A program made the translations under genes and the position numbers. DNA of 64,000 nt from Arthrobacter agilis (GTDB lineage: Bacteria; Actinomycetota; Actinomycetes; Actinomycetales; Micrococcaceae): contig NZ_JAUSXO010000001.1 in NCBI RefSeq assembly GCF_030816075.1, positions 2,914,001-2,978,000 on the forward strand. Direction: 5' to 3'. Below are positions 33,469 to 42,466 of this stretch, in pieces (position 1 is the stretch's first letter; each line of letters opens with the position of its first letter). The notes under the pieces are model-generated. The model was not told the DNA's origin, ran no database searches, and saw nothing but the letters and a program-made list of their open reading frames with translations.

Positions 33469-34260
33469 TCAGGCGCTGAGGCGCTTCTCCGGATTGGGTG
33501 CCGCTTCGGCGAGCAGCTGCGTGTACTCGTGCTGCGGGTTCAGGATCACGTCGTCGGCGGGCCCGCGCTCCACGATCTCGCCCTTGAACATGACGAGGAT
33601 CTCGTCGGAGAAGTGGCGTGCCGTCGCGAGGTCGTGGGTGATGTAGAAGACGCCGAGGTTCTCCTCGCGCTGCAGGTCGGCGAGGAGGTTCAGGACGCCG
33701 AGGCGGATCGAGACGTCCAGCATCGAGACGGGTTCGTCGGCGACGAGGATCTTCGGTTCGGGTGCGAGCGCCCGGGCGATCGCGATGCGCTGCCGCTGCC
33801 CGCCGGAGAGTTCGTGCGGTTTGCGCTGCGCCATGTCCGGGTCGAGGCGTACGCGTTCGAGCAGCTTGGCGACGCCGGCGAGGACCTCGTCACGGCCCTT
33901 CGCCTTGCCGTGCAGGATGAGCGGGCGCCCGATGTGGTGGGCGATCGTGTGGTACGGGTTCAGTGAGGCGAACGGGTCCTGGAACACCATCTGCACGTCG
34001 CTGCGGTACTGGCGCAGGCCCGCGCCGCGCCGGCTGACGGGGGCGCCGTCGAGCGTGATGCTGCCGGAGGTGGGCTTCTCGAGCTGCATGAGCAGCTTCG
34101 CCAGCGTGGACTTGCCGCTGCCGCTCTGCCCCACGAGGGCCACGGTGCGTCCGCTGTCGATGGAGAAGCTGACGTTGTTCACCGCTTTCAGGGTGCTCGA
34201 GTGACGTCCGTTGCGGAGCCTGTACTCCTTGACGAGGTCCTTGACTTCGAGGGCGCTCAT
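33469..34260 (-). CDS. Oligopeptide/oligosaccharide-type ABC transporter ATPase (OppF-like)
   Basis: A 263-residue ABC ATPase with GQSGSGKST, VFQDPFASLNPYHT, LSGGQRQRIAIARAL and ILVADEPVSMLDVS in the correct order. The C-terminal QHEYTQLLAEAAP tail marks the Opp/Dpp subfamily. It powers the transporter together with the OppD-like ATPase, whose stop it overlaps by four bases. In this locus the Opp-like system is likely an oligosaccharide importer, as for known mannoside transporters in Thermotoga. Confidence 0.92.
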   Translation of the reverse strand: MSALEVKDLVKEYRLRNGRHSSTLKAVNNVSFSIDSGRTVALVGQSGSGKSTLAKLLMQLEKPTSGSITLDGAPVSRRGAGLRQYRSDVQMVFQDPFASLNPYHTIAHHIGRPLILHGKAKGRDEVLAGVAKLLERVRLDPDMAQRKPHELSGGQRQRIAIARALAPEPKILVADEPVSMLDVSIRLGVLNLLADLQREENLGVFYITHDLATARHFSDEILVMFKGEIVERGPADDVILNPQHEYTQLLAEAAPNPEKRLSA

Positions 34261-35219
34261 GCCGGTTCTCCGTTCTGCGCACGGGAGCCGCCGCGGATGA
34301 AGTCGCCGCGTTCCCCGGTCAGGCTGGGGAAGGACGCGAGCAGCTTCCTGGTGTACTCGTGCTGGGGGTTGGTGTACAGCTCGACGGCGTCGCCGAGCTC
34401 CACGATCTCGCCCTCCCGCATGACCGCGATGCGGTCGCTGATCTCGAGCAGGAGCGGGAGGTCGTGGGTGATGAAGATGACCGCGAACCCCAGGTCGGCG
34501 CGCAGCCTGGTGATCTCCCGGAGGATCTCGCGCTGCACCACGACGTCGAGGGCGGTGGTCGGCTCGTCCATGATCATGACCTGCGGGTCGAGCGCCATGG
34601 CCATGGCGATCATGACGCGCTGCCGCATGCCGCCGGAGAGCTCGTGCGGGAAGGACCGCAGGCGGGCACGGTCCACGCCGACCCGCTCGAGGAGGTCGCC
34701 GCACTTCACCCGGCGGTCCTTCTTGGACATGTCGGGCCGGTGGGTGGAGAAGATGTCCTCCATCTGCCGCTGGATGGTGATGACCGGGTTCAGCGAGTTC
34801 ATGGCGCCCTGGAACACCATGGCGATCTTGTCCCAGCGGAAGGCCCGCAGCTCCTCGCCGCTGAGCTCGTTGAGGTCGATCACGTAGCCCTCGCGGGAGT
34901 GGAAGTGCGCGCTGCCTCCGGTGATCACGGCGGGTGGCTTGAGCAACCGGTTGATGCCGTAGGCGAGGGTCGACTTCCCGCAGCCGCTCTCCCCGGCGAG
35001 GCCGAGGATCTCGCCGCGGCCGAGGGAGAGGGTCACGTTCCTGACCGCCTTCACCACGCGCTCGCCCTTGTACTCGACGCTGAAGTCGTCGATGGTCAGG
35101 ACGGGGCGGTCGTGGCCCTCGCCGCGGTAGCCCCGGGCGGTGTCGGGAGCGGTGCGGTCGCCGAGGTCCTCAGGGCGATCGATGCTGACTGCAGGGGCTC
35201 CCTGGTCGGTGCTGCTCAC
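34257..35219 (-). CDS. Oligopeptide/oligosaccharide-type ABC transporter ATPase (OppD-like)
   Basis: A 320-residue ABC ATPase with GESGCGKSTLAYGINRLL, VFQGAMNSLNPVITIQ, ELSGGMRQRVMIAMAMA and VMIMDEPTTALDV. About 40 extra disordered residues precede the domain. The likely start is GTG 35219, which overlaps the permease stop in GTGA. A cysteine of the iron-sulfur motif common in OppD C-termini is absent. It pairs with the OppF-like subunit. Confidence 0.9.
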   Translation of the reverse strand: MSSTDQGAPAVSIDRPEDLGDRTAPDTARGYRGEGHDRPVLTIDDFSVEYKGERVVKAVRNVTLSLGRGEILGLAGESGCGKSTLAYGINRLLKPPAVITGGSAHFHSREGYVIDLNELSGEELRAFRWDKIAMVFQGAMNSLNPVITIQRQMEDIFSTHRPDMSKKDRRVKCGDLLERVGVDRARLRSFPHELSGGMRQRVMIAMAMALDPQVMIMDEPTTALDVVVQREILREITRLRADLGFAVIFITHDLPLLLEISDRIAVMREGEIVELGDAVELYTNPQHEYTRKLLASFPSLTGERGDFIRGGSRAQNGEPA

Positions 35220-36175
35220 AGGACGTCCTCCTTGATGGCGGCGCGCAGTTCGGCCTTCGACAGCTTCCACGAGCGCCGGGCGGCACGCGTCTGCGAGCGC
35301 AGCTTGGGGTTGATGATCTCGTCGATCGAGAAGTTGATGAGGGCGAGGGCCGCGCCGAACAGGGCGATCAGCAGTCCCGGTGGCACGAACCACCACCAGG
35401 CGCCGAGGCGCAGCGCGAGGCCGTTCTGGGCGAAGTAGAGCATGGTGCCCCAGGTGAAGGAGTCCGCCGCACCGAGGCCGAGGAAGCTCAGCCCGGCCTC
35501 GCCGAGGATGGCGAAGATGACCGCGAAGACCACCTGGGAGGCGAGCAGGGGGATCAGGTTCGGCAGGATCTCCACGCCGAGGATCCGCCAGGACTTCTCG
35601 CCCGATACGCGGGCCGCGGCGACGTAGTCGCGGTTCCGCACACTGAGGGTGAACCCGCGCAGGACCCGCGCGGACCCCGCCCAGCCGGTGAGCGCCAGGA
35701 CCACCGAGACCAGCAGGATGCTCTTCTCGGGTACGTAGCTGGAGATGATGATGACCAGCGGGAGGCCCGGGATCACGAGCATGACGTTGCTGAAGAGTGA
35801 GAACGATTCGTCGAGCAGGCCCCCGAAGTAGGCGCCGATGATGCCGAAGAACGCCGAGAGCAGCAGCGTCAGCACCCCGACGATCAGACCGACCGTGAGG
35901 GATCCGCGGGTGGCGTAGGCGAGCTGCGCGAAGACGTCCTGGCCGGTCTGGGTGGTGCCGAGGATGAAGCCGGGGGCGGGGCCGGCGAGACCGACGTTGT
36001 CGACCTGCGACGGATCGCCGACGAAGAACGGCGCGATGATCCCGAAGAGGGTGATGCTGCCGGCGATGATGAGCCCGGCGGCCAGCTTCGGCGTCATCGG
36101 CGGCAGCGAGCGCTTCGGCCGGGAGGACCGCGCACTCGCGGCGGCGATGCCCGGGTCCTGGGTGGTGGTGGTCAT
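35216..36175 (-). CDS. ABC transporter permease (OppC/DppC-like)
   Basis: A 319-residue membrane protein with six helices after a cytoplasmic N-terminus of about 30 residues. GLAGPAPGFILGTTQTGQDV is the usual OppC periplasmic loop, and YVAAARVSGEKSWRILGVEI is the coupling EAA loop. AILGEAGLSFLGLGA marks the C-terminal helix. The C-terminal 45-residue charged tail is longer than usual. It forms the channel with the DppB-like permease encoded nine bases upstream. Confidence 0.92.
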   Translation of the reverse strand: MTTTTQDPGIAAASARSSRPKRSLPPMTPKLAAGLIIAGSITLFGIIAPFFVGDPSQVDNVGLAGPAPGFILGTTQTGQDVFAQLAYATRGSLTVGLIVGVLTLLLSAFFGIIGAYFGGLLDESFSLFSNVMLVIPGLPLVIIISSYVPEKSILLVSVVLALTGWAGSARVLRGFTLSVRNRDYVAAARVSGEKSWRILGVEILPNLIPLLASQVVFAVIFAILGEAGLSFLGLGAADSFTWGTMLYFAQNGLALRLGAWWWFVPPGLLIALFGAALALINFSIDEIINPKLRSQTRAARRSWKLSKAELRAAIKEDVL

Positions 36176-36183
36176 GGCGAGTC

Positions 36184-37173
36184 CTAGCTTCGGGCCCGGG
36201 TGCGGGGGTCGATGAACGAGTAGAGGAGGTCCACGAGCAGGTTGGCTCCCAGGACGGACAGTGTGATGACGAGGAACAGTCCCTGCATGAGGGAGTAGTC
36301 GTTGCTGCCCACCGCGTTGAGGAGGGCGGACCCGATACCCGGATAGGAGAACACGGCCTCCGTGACGATCGAGCCGGCGACCACGAAGCCGAGGGAGATG
36401 GCGAATCCGGCCACGGAGGGCAGGACGGCGTTGCGCGCGGCGTAGGTGGTCATGATCCGCTTCGGGCGGAGTCCCTTGGCCTCGGCCGTGAGGATGTAGT
36501 CGTCCGAGAGGGTGGAGACCATCATGTTGCGCATGCCGAGCATCCAGCCGCCCACCGAGGAGATGACGATCGTCAGGGCGGGCAGGGTGCCGTAGTAGAT
36601 GACGCTGCCGATGAACTCGAGGTTCCAGCCCGGGCTGGTCTCGTAGACGTTGTAGCCGCCGTTGAGCGGGAAGAGGTCCCACATGCCGCCGAGCACGAAG
36701 AGCAGGATCAGCGCCAGCCAGAAGTAGGGGACGGACTGCAGCATGGTGGTCACCGGGATCAGGTTGTCCAGCCAGGAGCCGCGCTTCCAGCCGGCCAGCA
36801 TGCCGAGGGTGACGCCGAGGACGAACGAGATGACGGTGGCGACGCCGATGAGCCCGATGGTCCACGGCAGCGTCTGGGCGATGATGTCGGTCACCGAGGC
36901 CGGGAAGAAGGCCACGGACGTGCCGAGGTCGAGGGTGAAGAGCTTGCCGAGGTACTGCCAGTACTGCACGATCAGCGGCGCCTCGGTGTTGGTGCCCAGG
37001 AGCAGCTCGACCGCCTCGCGTGCTTCAGGGGTGACCGGCCCGCGCTGCGCCAGCTTGGCGAGCATGATGTCCACGGGGTTTCCCGGCAGGAGGCGCGGGA
37101 GGAAGAAGTTGACCGTCAGGGCGGCCCAGAAGGCGATGAGGTAGAACCCCAGCTTCTGCAGGATGTATTTCAT
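36184..37173 (-). CDS. ABC transporter permease (OppB/DppB-like)
   Basis: A 329-residue membrane protein with six helices. It starts MKYILQKLGFYLIAFWAALTVNFFLPRLLPGNPVDIML, typical of DppB-type permeases. ILTAEAKGLRPKRIMTTYAAR is the EAA coupling loop and EAVFSYPGIGSALLNAVGSND the conserved penultimate segment. A long hairpin separates it from the upstream binding-protein gene, consistent with lower expression of the membrane parts. Confidence 0.92.
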   Translation of the reverse strand: MKYILQKLGFYLIAFWAALTVNFFLPRLLPGNPVDIMLAKLAQRGPVTPEAREAVELLLGTNTEAPLIVQYWQYLGKLFTLDLGTSVAFFPASVTDIIAQTLPWTIGLIGVATVISFVLGVTLGMLAGWKRGSWLDNLIPVTTMLQSVPYFWLALILLFVLGGMWDLFPLNGGYNVYETSPGWNLEFIGSVIYYGTLPALTIVISSVGGWMLGMRNMMVSTLSDDYILTAEAKGLRPKRIMTTYAARNAVLPSVAGFAISLGFVVAGSIVTEAVFSYPGIGSALLNAVGSNDYSLMQGLFLVITLSVLGANLLVDLLYSFIDPRTRARS

Positions 37174-37212
37174 GGGTGTCGGCTTTCCACAGCTGGTCGA
37201 GGTCCGGCGGCG

Positions 37213-37250
37213 GGCAGCATGGGGCGTCGTTCGGGACGCCCCATGCTGCC
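37213..37250. terminator. Intercistronic hairpin between binding protein and permease genes
   Basis: A 16-bp perfect stem, GGCAGCATGGGGCGTC at 37213-37228 with GACGCCCCATGCTGCC at 37235-37250, six-base loop. In the middle of an ABC operon this more likely protects the binding-protein mRNA or allows partial termination than ends the operon. Confidence 0.8.
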
Positions 37251-37272
37251 GCGTCCGCCGGGAGGGGGGCTG

Positions 37273-38973
37273 CTACTCGGCAGGCGTGATGTTCTTCAGG
37301 ACGATGCCGTTGTCCCAGGCCTTCCAGGTGGCTGCGAGGGCGTAGGGGTCCTCGTTGGTGGGCCAGCCGGTGGCGCGCTCCGTGTTGAACTCCGTGAGGA
37401 GCGAGTTCACGTAGATCGGGATGTAGGGCATGTCCCGGACGATCTCGTCCTGGATGATGCCGTACTGCTCCTTCTGCACGGTCTCGTCGTTCGTGGCGCG
37501 CGCGGCGGCGAGGGCCTTGTCGACCACGGGGTTGGAGTAGCGCGCGGTGTTGTTGTTCAGCGCGGACTCTCCCACCGGCGTCGTGTTCGCCGAGTTGTAC
37601 CACTTCTCGTAGGCGTAGAACGGGTTGTTCGAGGGCTGCAGGCCGATCGACTCGAGGGTGAGTTGGTACTTGCCGATGTTCAGGTTGTTGATCCACTCGT
37701 TGTAGGTGATCTGCGTGGGGTTCAGCTCGATGCCGACCTCGCGCAGCTGCTGCGACATGGCGTCGTTGAGCGAGATGAAGTCGCTGTAGCCCGTGACGGT
37801 CTGGATGCCGAGGGACAGGCGCTCGCCGTCCTTCTCGCGGATGCCGTCGCTGCCTTCGACCCAGCCGGCGTCTTCGAGGGTCGTCTTGGCTTCCTCGACG
37901 TTCGCGTTGGCGGGCGTCTCGGTGTTCTCGGGATCGGCGATCCAGTCGGCGTCGCGGTCGGGGATCACCAGGGTGGGTGATGCCGTCTTCGCGAAGCCGC
38001 CGCCCGCGAGGGCGTTGAGCTGCTCGCGGTCGATGCCCTGGTAGATGGCCTGGCGCACCGCGGGGTCGGTCTGCGGTCCCTCGCAGCCCAGTTCCTCGTT
38101 GGAGCAGGTGAAGATCGAGGCGGTCAGGGCGGGGGTGTTGACGTAGGAGAGGTTCTCGTTGTCCGAGAGGATCTGCTCGAGGCCGGGCAGGAACGAACTC
38201 ATCCAGTCGACCTCGCCGGCCAGGAGCGCTCCGGTGGCGGCGTCGGCGGTGTCCAGGGAGATGTAGCGGACCTCGTTGATCGCGGGCTTGCCCTCTTCCC
38301 AGTAGAGGTCGTTCTTCTCGAGCAGGTAGCTCTGGGCGGTGAAGTCCTTGACCTTGAACGGGCCGGTGCCCACGGGGTCGGAGTTGATCTCCGTGATGGG
38401 ATCCGCGACGTCCTTCCAGATGTGCTCGGGGACGATCCCGCGGTTGCCGAGCACGCTCGGCTCCTGCATGAAGGAGTTCTCCTTGAACGTCAGCACCGCG
38501 GTGGTGTCGTCCGTGGCCTCGGCGGTCGCCGAGAGTCCCGTGGTGTTCAGTTCCGGGGTCTTGTTGACGAGGTTGAAGGTGAAGGCGACGTCCTTCGCGG
38601 TGAACGGCTCGCCGTCGGACCACTTGACGCCCTCGCGGGTCTTGATGGTGAGCTGCGTGCCGTCCTCGTTCCATTCGAAGGACTCGGCGAGCAGCGGGGT
38701 GGGCTCGTCGTCGGATGCCGCGTTGTACCAGAACAGCGGTTCGAAGATCACGCCGAGGGTGGGCTGCAGGGCCGTGGACGAGAACGGGTTGAAGTTCTCG
38801 GAGATGGTTCCGGTGGCTCCGTTGAAGACGGTGACGGAGGTGGAGTCCGAGCCGGCGCCGTCGTTCGACGCTCCTTCGCCGCCGGCGCAGCCGCTGAGGG
38901 CGAGGGTTGCGACGCTGAGCAGCGTCGCGGCAGCCAGGCCCAGTCGCCGGGAACCCGAGAGTGTTGAGGACAT
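37273..38973 (-). CDS. Extracellular solute-binding lipoprotein, family 5 (Opp type)
   Basis: A 566-residue lipoprotein. The signal peptide ends with LSGC, Cys29. The mature part has the family-5 pattern: GVIFEPLFWYNAASDD, SFEWNEDGTQLTIKTREGVKWSDGEPFTAKDV and DPVGTGPFKVKDF. Family 5 proteins bind peptides or, in several bacteria, beta-manno- and cello-oligosaccharides. The neighbours (beta-mannosidase, alpha-galactosidase) favour oligosaccharides; that is inference from context. First gene of the transporter operon. A palindrome 87 bp upstream may bind the ROK repressor. Confidence 0.9.
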   Translation of the reverse strand: MSSTLSGSRRLGLAAATLLSVATLALSGCAGGEGASNDGAGSDSTSVTVFNGATGTISENFNPFSSTALQPTLGVIFEPLFWYNAASDDEPTPLLAESFEWNEDGTQLTIKTREGVKWSDGEPFTAKDVAFTFNLVNKTPELNTTGLSATAEATDDTTAVLTFKENSFMQEPSVLGNRGIVPEHIWKDVADPITEINSDPVGTGPFKVKDFTAQSYLLEKNDLYWEEGKPAINEVRYISLDTADAATGALLAGEVDWMSSFLPGLEQILSDNENLSYVNTPALTASIFTCSNEELGCEGPQTDPAVRQAIYQGIDREQLNALAGGGFAKTASPTLVIPDRDADWIADPENTETPANANVEEAKTTLEDAGWVEGSDGIREKDGERLSLGIQTVTGYSDFISLNDAMSQQLREVGIELNPTQITYNEWINNLNIGKYQLTLESIGLQPSNNPFYAYEKWYNSANTTPVGESALNNNTARYSNPVVDKALAAARATNDETVQKEQYGIIQDEIVRDMPYIPIYVNSLLTEFNTERATGWPTNEDPYALAATWKAWDNGIVLKNITPAE

Positions 38974-39060
38974 CTTTAGTACCTTTCATCTGTGGGCGGC
39001 TGCGGTGCCGCCGGCCGGTTCCACCACCCGAGGGAGAACCGTTGAGTACTTTCTTAGGCG

Positions 39061-39080
39061 ACTTTATTATCTAAGTCAAG
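39061..39080. promoter_or_regulatory. Candidate ROK operator upstream of the ABC transporter operon
   Basis: An AT-rich imperfect palindrome with ACTT and AAGT arms at 39061-39076, followed to 39080 by CAAG. It contains CTAAGTCAA, nearly the same as CTAAGTTAA at 42422 before the alpha-galactosidase, suggesting one regulator for both. Confidence 0.5.
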
Positions 39081-39201
39081 TAAGTATGTGACTCAGGTCT
39101 CAGGATGACCGGACTCAGGGCTGCCGGCGCGGGAGACCGGCATCGCTCCGCCCCGGCACGACTTCCCCTGCCGTGGCCCGGGCGAACGGGGCGGCCCTAC
39201 G

Positions 39202-39681
39202 ATGGGCACCATGGACAGCGCCGACACCCGCCCCCTGCCCGCCGAACGCGACGCCGAGGCGCGCGGCCTGGCCATCACGCTCGTGCGCAGGGACGACGAC
39301 GGGACCTTCGACGATGCGGCCGCCGCGCAGGGCCTCACCTGCGACGACGGCGTCAAGACGATGGTGGCCAAGGTCGGCGGCGGTGCGGTGTTCGTCCTGA
39401 TCCCGGGCACGCGGCGCCTGGACTGGGCCAAGCTGCGCTCGCTGCTGGTGGTCAACCGTGCGTCCCTCGTGGAACCCGAGGCGGCTCTCGAGATCACGGG
39501 CTACGCGCCGGGCACCATCACGCCCCTCGGCAGCGACCGCGCCCTGCCCGTCTACGCCGACCAGCGCATCCTCGGGCGCCGCGTCGGCATGGGATCCGGT
39601 TCACCGGACTTCCTGCTCTTCACGGACGCGGATCCGCTCCTGGCGTCCCTCGGGGCCACCGTCGGCGACATCACCTCCTGA
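39202..39681 (+). CDS. YbaK/prolyl-tRNA editing domain protein
   Basis: A 159-residue YbaK-fold protein. VKTMVAKVGGGAVFVLIPGTRRLDW contains the family's conserved lysine, and SLVEPEAALEITGYAPGTITPLG and GSGSPDFLLFTDADPLLASL complete the pattern. YbaK-type proteins hydrolyse mischarged Cys-tRNA(Pro) or similar. The start may be ATG 39202 or ATG 39211; neither has a strong ribosome site. It interrupts the carbohydrate locus together with the acetyltransferase and is probably unrelated to it. Confidence 0.85.
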   Translation: MGTMDSADTRPLPAERDAEARGLAITLVRRDDDGTFDDAAAAQGLTCDDGVKTMVAKVGGGAVFVLIPGTRRLDWAKLRSLLVVNRASLVEPEAALEITGYAPGTITPLGSDRALPVYADQRILGRRVGMGSGSPDFLLFTDADPLLASLGATVGDITS

Positions 39682-39708
39682 GCCGGACTGCCGGACGGCG
39701 CCCGCCGG

Positions 39709-40167
39709 TCAGGCCAGGGTGCGCGCGAAGCAGACCGAGTGCACCCCGCCCGCGTAGGAGCCGAAGTTGGGGATGCGGCGGTAGCCCTCGCGCTCGTAGA
39801 AGCGCATGGCGTCCGGCTGCTCCGTGCCGGTCTCGAGGAGCAGCTCACGGCAGCCCAGGGCCCGCGCCTCCTCCTCGATGCGCCGCAGGATCGCGGTCGC
39901 GATGCCCTGTCCGCGGAGGGCGGGCAGCACGAACATGCGCTTGATCTCGAGGCCCCCGGCGGAGAGCGGCCGCAAGCCGCCGCAGCCCACCGCGGTCCCG
40001 TCCGCCGTCCGCGCGACGAGGAAGAACGGCACGTTGTCCGCGGTGGGCGGCTCCCCCGGCTCGTGGTCCTCGCTGCCGTACCGGACGTGCAGTTCGGCCT
40101 GCTGGGCATTGCGGAGAGCCTCGGCGTCGGGCGCGTCGAACGGTACGCGATCAAGGGTCAGCTGCAT
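39709..40167 (-). CDS. GNAT family N-acetyltransferase
   Basis: A 152-residue acetyltransferase. MFVLPALRGQGIATAILRRIEEEARALG is the acetyl-CoA-binding core, and LLLETGTEQPDAMRFYEREGYRRIPNFG follows as in many small-molecule GNATs. The acceptor is unknown. Start ATG 40167 opens with MQLTLDRVPFD; the longer open frame upstream lacks domain-like sequence. It converges with the YbaK gene across 27 bp. Confidence 0.87.
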   Translation of the reverse strand: MQLTLDRVPFDAPDAEALRNAQQAELHVRYGSEDHEPGEPPTADNVPFFLVARTADGTAVGCGGLRPLSAGGLEIKRMFVLPALRGQGIATAILRRIEEEARALGCRELLLETGTEQPDAMRFYEREGYRRIPNFGSYAGGVHSVCFARTLA

Positions 40168-40264
40168 CGGGGCGTTGCTCCTCGCGGATGGTGGTCGGTC
40201 GTCCCCATCCTCGCACCGCGGATCCCGCACGGGGCGGCGTGGACACGGCGTCCACCGACGAGGT

Positions 40265-42391
40265 TCAGGGCACCGCCCGTACGTGCACGAGCACGGCCTG
40301 CTCGGGCTGCAGCAGGGGTACCTGGATGCCCATCGACCCGAGGACGCGCCCACTCACCGCCAGCCCGCCCTGCCAGGCGGGCGCCGTGAAGGGCTGACCG
40401 GACGGCTCCGGCCCGCCGACGTGCGCGACGGCGTACCGGGCGTCGGGGTCGAGGCCCGGAAGCTTCACGAGACCGGGAGGCCAGGTGGACGGACGGGCCA
40501 GGAGCGACAGGGAGAAGAGGGCCTCCGAGGCATCCGCGGCCACGACCCCGGCGACGGCCACCTCGCGGAGCGCGGCATCACCGCGCACCGTCGTGCCCGA
40601 GTGCAGGAGCGGGCGGAACCGCTTGTGGAGGGCGACCCACCCGGCGACGGCGGCGAGCTCGGCCTCGTCGAGCCCGTTGATGTTCCACTCGATGCCGAAG
40701 TGGCCGAACATCGCCGTGACGGCCCGGAAGTCCAGGGACGATGCCCGGCCCGTGGTGTGGGACACCGCGCTGCCGATGTGGCTGCCGATCAGCTCGGCGG
40801 GCAGCAGCTGCGCGGTCCACCGGAGGATCTGCTGCCGCTCGAGCGGGTCGATGCAGTCGCTGGCCCATACCCGGTCCGTCCGCTCGAGAATGCCGAGGTC
40901 CACGCGGGCGCCGCCGGAGGAACAGGATTCGATCTCGAGCCCCGGGTGGCGCCGCCTCAGCTCGTCGAGGAGCGCGTACACGGCCTGGGTCTGGTCGTGG
41001 ACCCGGGCACGACCGGTGGTCGCGGATCCGGCGTCGACGAGGTCCCGGTTGTGGTCCCACTTGAGGTACTCGAGGCCGTAGTCGGCGACGAGGGTCGAGA
41101 TGCGGTCGAGGACGTAGGCGTAGGCCCCCGGTTCGGCGAGATCGAGCACCTGCTGCCGTCGGGCCTCGAGCGGGAGGCGGCCGGGGACCTGGAGGATCCA
41201 GTCGGGGTGGTTGCGGGCCAGATCGGAATCCGGGTTCACCATCTCGGGCTCGAACCAGAGCCCGAACTGCATGCCGAGCGCCCGTACGCGGTCCACGAGG
41301 GGATGCAGTCCCTCGGGCCACACCCCGGTGTCCTCGAACCAGTCCCCCAGGCCGGCGGAATCGTCGCGGCGCCCGCGGAACCAGCCGTCGTCGAGCACGT
41401 ACCGTTCCACGCCCACGCGGGCGGCGCGCTCCGCCAGTTCGAGCAGCGGCTCGAGGCGGTGGTCGAAGTACACGGCTTCCCAGACGTTGAGCGTGACCGG
41501 ACGGTCCGACGTCGGGTGCTGCGGCCGGGAGCGCAGCCACCGGTGGAACCGTGCCGCCTGGTCGTCCAGCCCCCGGCCGTAGGCGGCGTACACCCAGGGC
41601 GAGGTGTACGCCTCACCGGCGGCGAGCACCACCTCGCCCGGCAGCAGGAGCTCGCCGCCCCCGATGACGGTCCGTCCGCTGGTCATCCGTTCCACGAAGG
41701 ACTGGTGGTTGCCGCTCCAGGCCACATGGACACCCCAGGTCTCCCCGTCCCGGAATCCGAACCCCGGGACACCCGCGGTCAGCACCGTGGGGGAATCGGC
41801 GCCGGTGCGTCCGCGCCGCACCTCGCGCCGGTAGGTACCCACCGTCACCCGGTGGCGCTGCGGGACGCGCTCCTTGGCCCAGCGTCCCGCGAGATCGAGG
41901 ATCTCGTGCGCCTCGGGGGCCAGGGGCAGGACGACGACGAGGTTCTGCAGCTCGTAGTCCTGCGGATCCCGGTTGGTGACCGTCGCCTGCGCCCGGAGCA
42001 GCCCCGAGTCCAGGAGTTCCAACGTGTAGTCCAGGGCCAGCCGGGTGGACGGGTCCTCGGCGTGGACCAGCAGCCGGTTGCCGAGGACCTCGTGGCGCAC
42101 GTCCGTGAAGAGGGGCGACCAGTCGTGCCCGCCGCGGTGGCCGGACAGTCCGGGCGTACCCATCCAACCCGCCCCGTGCTCGGGCAGGACACCCAGGCGG
42201 ACCGGCCGGTCCGTCGTGTTCTCGAGCAGGGGTTCGGCGAGGTCGGCGAGGGAGGCGAGGTCCTCCGGGCGCAGATCGCCGAGATCCGCACCCCAGTACA
42301 GGATCTCGGGGAGGCCCGCCGTCGGGCAACCGAGGACGACGCTGACGCCCCCTGCATGGAAGTGTCGGATGGTGCGTACTGCAGTGGACAT
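40265..42391 (-). CDS. Alpha-galactosidase, glycoside hydrolase family 36
   Basis: A 708-residue GH36 enzyme with no signal peptide. The barrel has YVLDDGWFRGRRDDSAGLGD, FGLWFEPEMVNPDSDL, YLKWDHNRDL with the nucleophile Asp, LEIESCSSGGARVDLG and ASDCIDPLER with the acid/base Asp. It removes alpha-1,6-galactose from galactomannan or raffinose-type oligosaccharides. Together with the beta-mannosidase it would allow complete use of galactomanno-oligosaccharides. It diverges from the SGNH esterase across an operator-like palindrome. Confidence 0.93.
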   Translation of the reverse strand: MSTAVRTIRHFHAGGVSVVLGCPTAGLPEILYWGADLGDLRPEDLASLADLAEPLLENTTDRPVRLGVLPEHGAGWMGTPGLSGHRGGHDWSPLFTDVRHEVLGNRLLVHAEDPSTRLALDYTLELLDSGLLRAQATVTNRDPQDYELQNLVVVLPLAPEAHEILDLAGRWAKERVPQRHRVTVGTYRREVRRGRTGADSPTVLTAGVPGFGFRDGETWGVHVAWSGNHQSFVERMTSGRTVIGGGELLLPGEVVLAAGEAYTSPWVYAAYGRGLDDQAARFHRWLRSRPQHPTSDRPVTLNVWEAVYFDHRLEPLLELAERAARVGVERYVLDDGWFRGRRDDSAGLGDWFEDTGVWPEGLHPLVDRVRALGMQFGLWFEPEMVNPDSDLARNHPDWILQVPGRLPLEARRQQVLDLAEPGAYAYVLDRISTLVADYGLEYLKWDHNRDLVDAGSATTGRARVHDQTQAVYALLDELRRRHPGLEIESCSSGGARVDLGILERTDRVWASDCIDPLERQQILRWTAQLLPAELIGSHIGSAVSHTTGRASSLDFRAVTAMFGHFGIEWNINGLDEAELAAVAGWVALHKRFRPLLHSGTTVRGDAALREVAVAGVVAADASEALFSLSLLARPSTWPPGLVKLPGLDPDARYAVAHVGGPEPSGQPFTAPAWQGGLAVSGRVLGSMGIQVPLLQPEQAVLVHVRAVP

Positions 42392-42420
42392 GGATGCCTA
42401 TCGCCGCGGTGCGTGTCTGT

Positions 42421-42434
42421 ACTAAGTTAACCTA
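42421..42434. promoter_or_regulatory. Candidate ROK operator between alpha-galactosidase and esterase genes
   Basis: An AT-rich near-palindrome centred on GTTAAC, TAAGTTAACCTA at 42423-42434, with CTAAG in common with the site at 39061. Two further CTAA motifs follow within 25 bp. It stands between divergent genes and next to a ROK repressor gene. Confidence 0.55.
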
Positions 42435-42466
42435 CTAAATATAGTGGCTAATGGAAGAGGCGGATC

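Noticed and set aside
37025-38989. Open frame of 654 residues on the minus strand
   Set aside because: It is the wrong frame of the binding-protein gene; it lacks the signal peptide and has no domain.
40239-40255. Hairpin GTGGAC-ACGGC-GTCCAC after the alpha-galactosidase
   Set aside because: A six-base stem in 70 percent GC DNA is expected by chance; not called a terminator.
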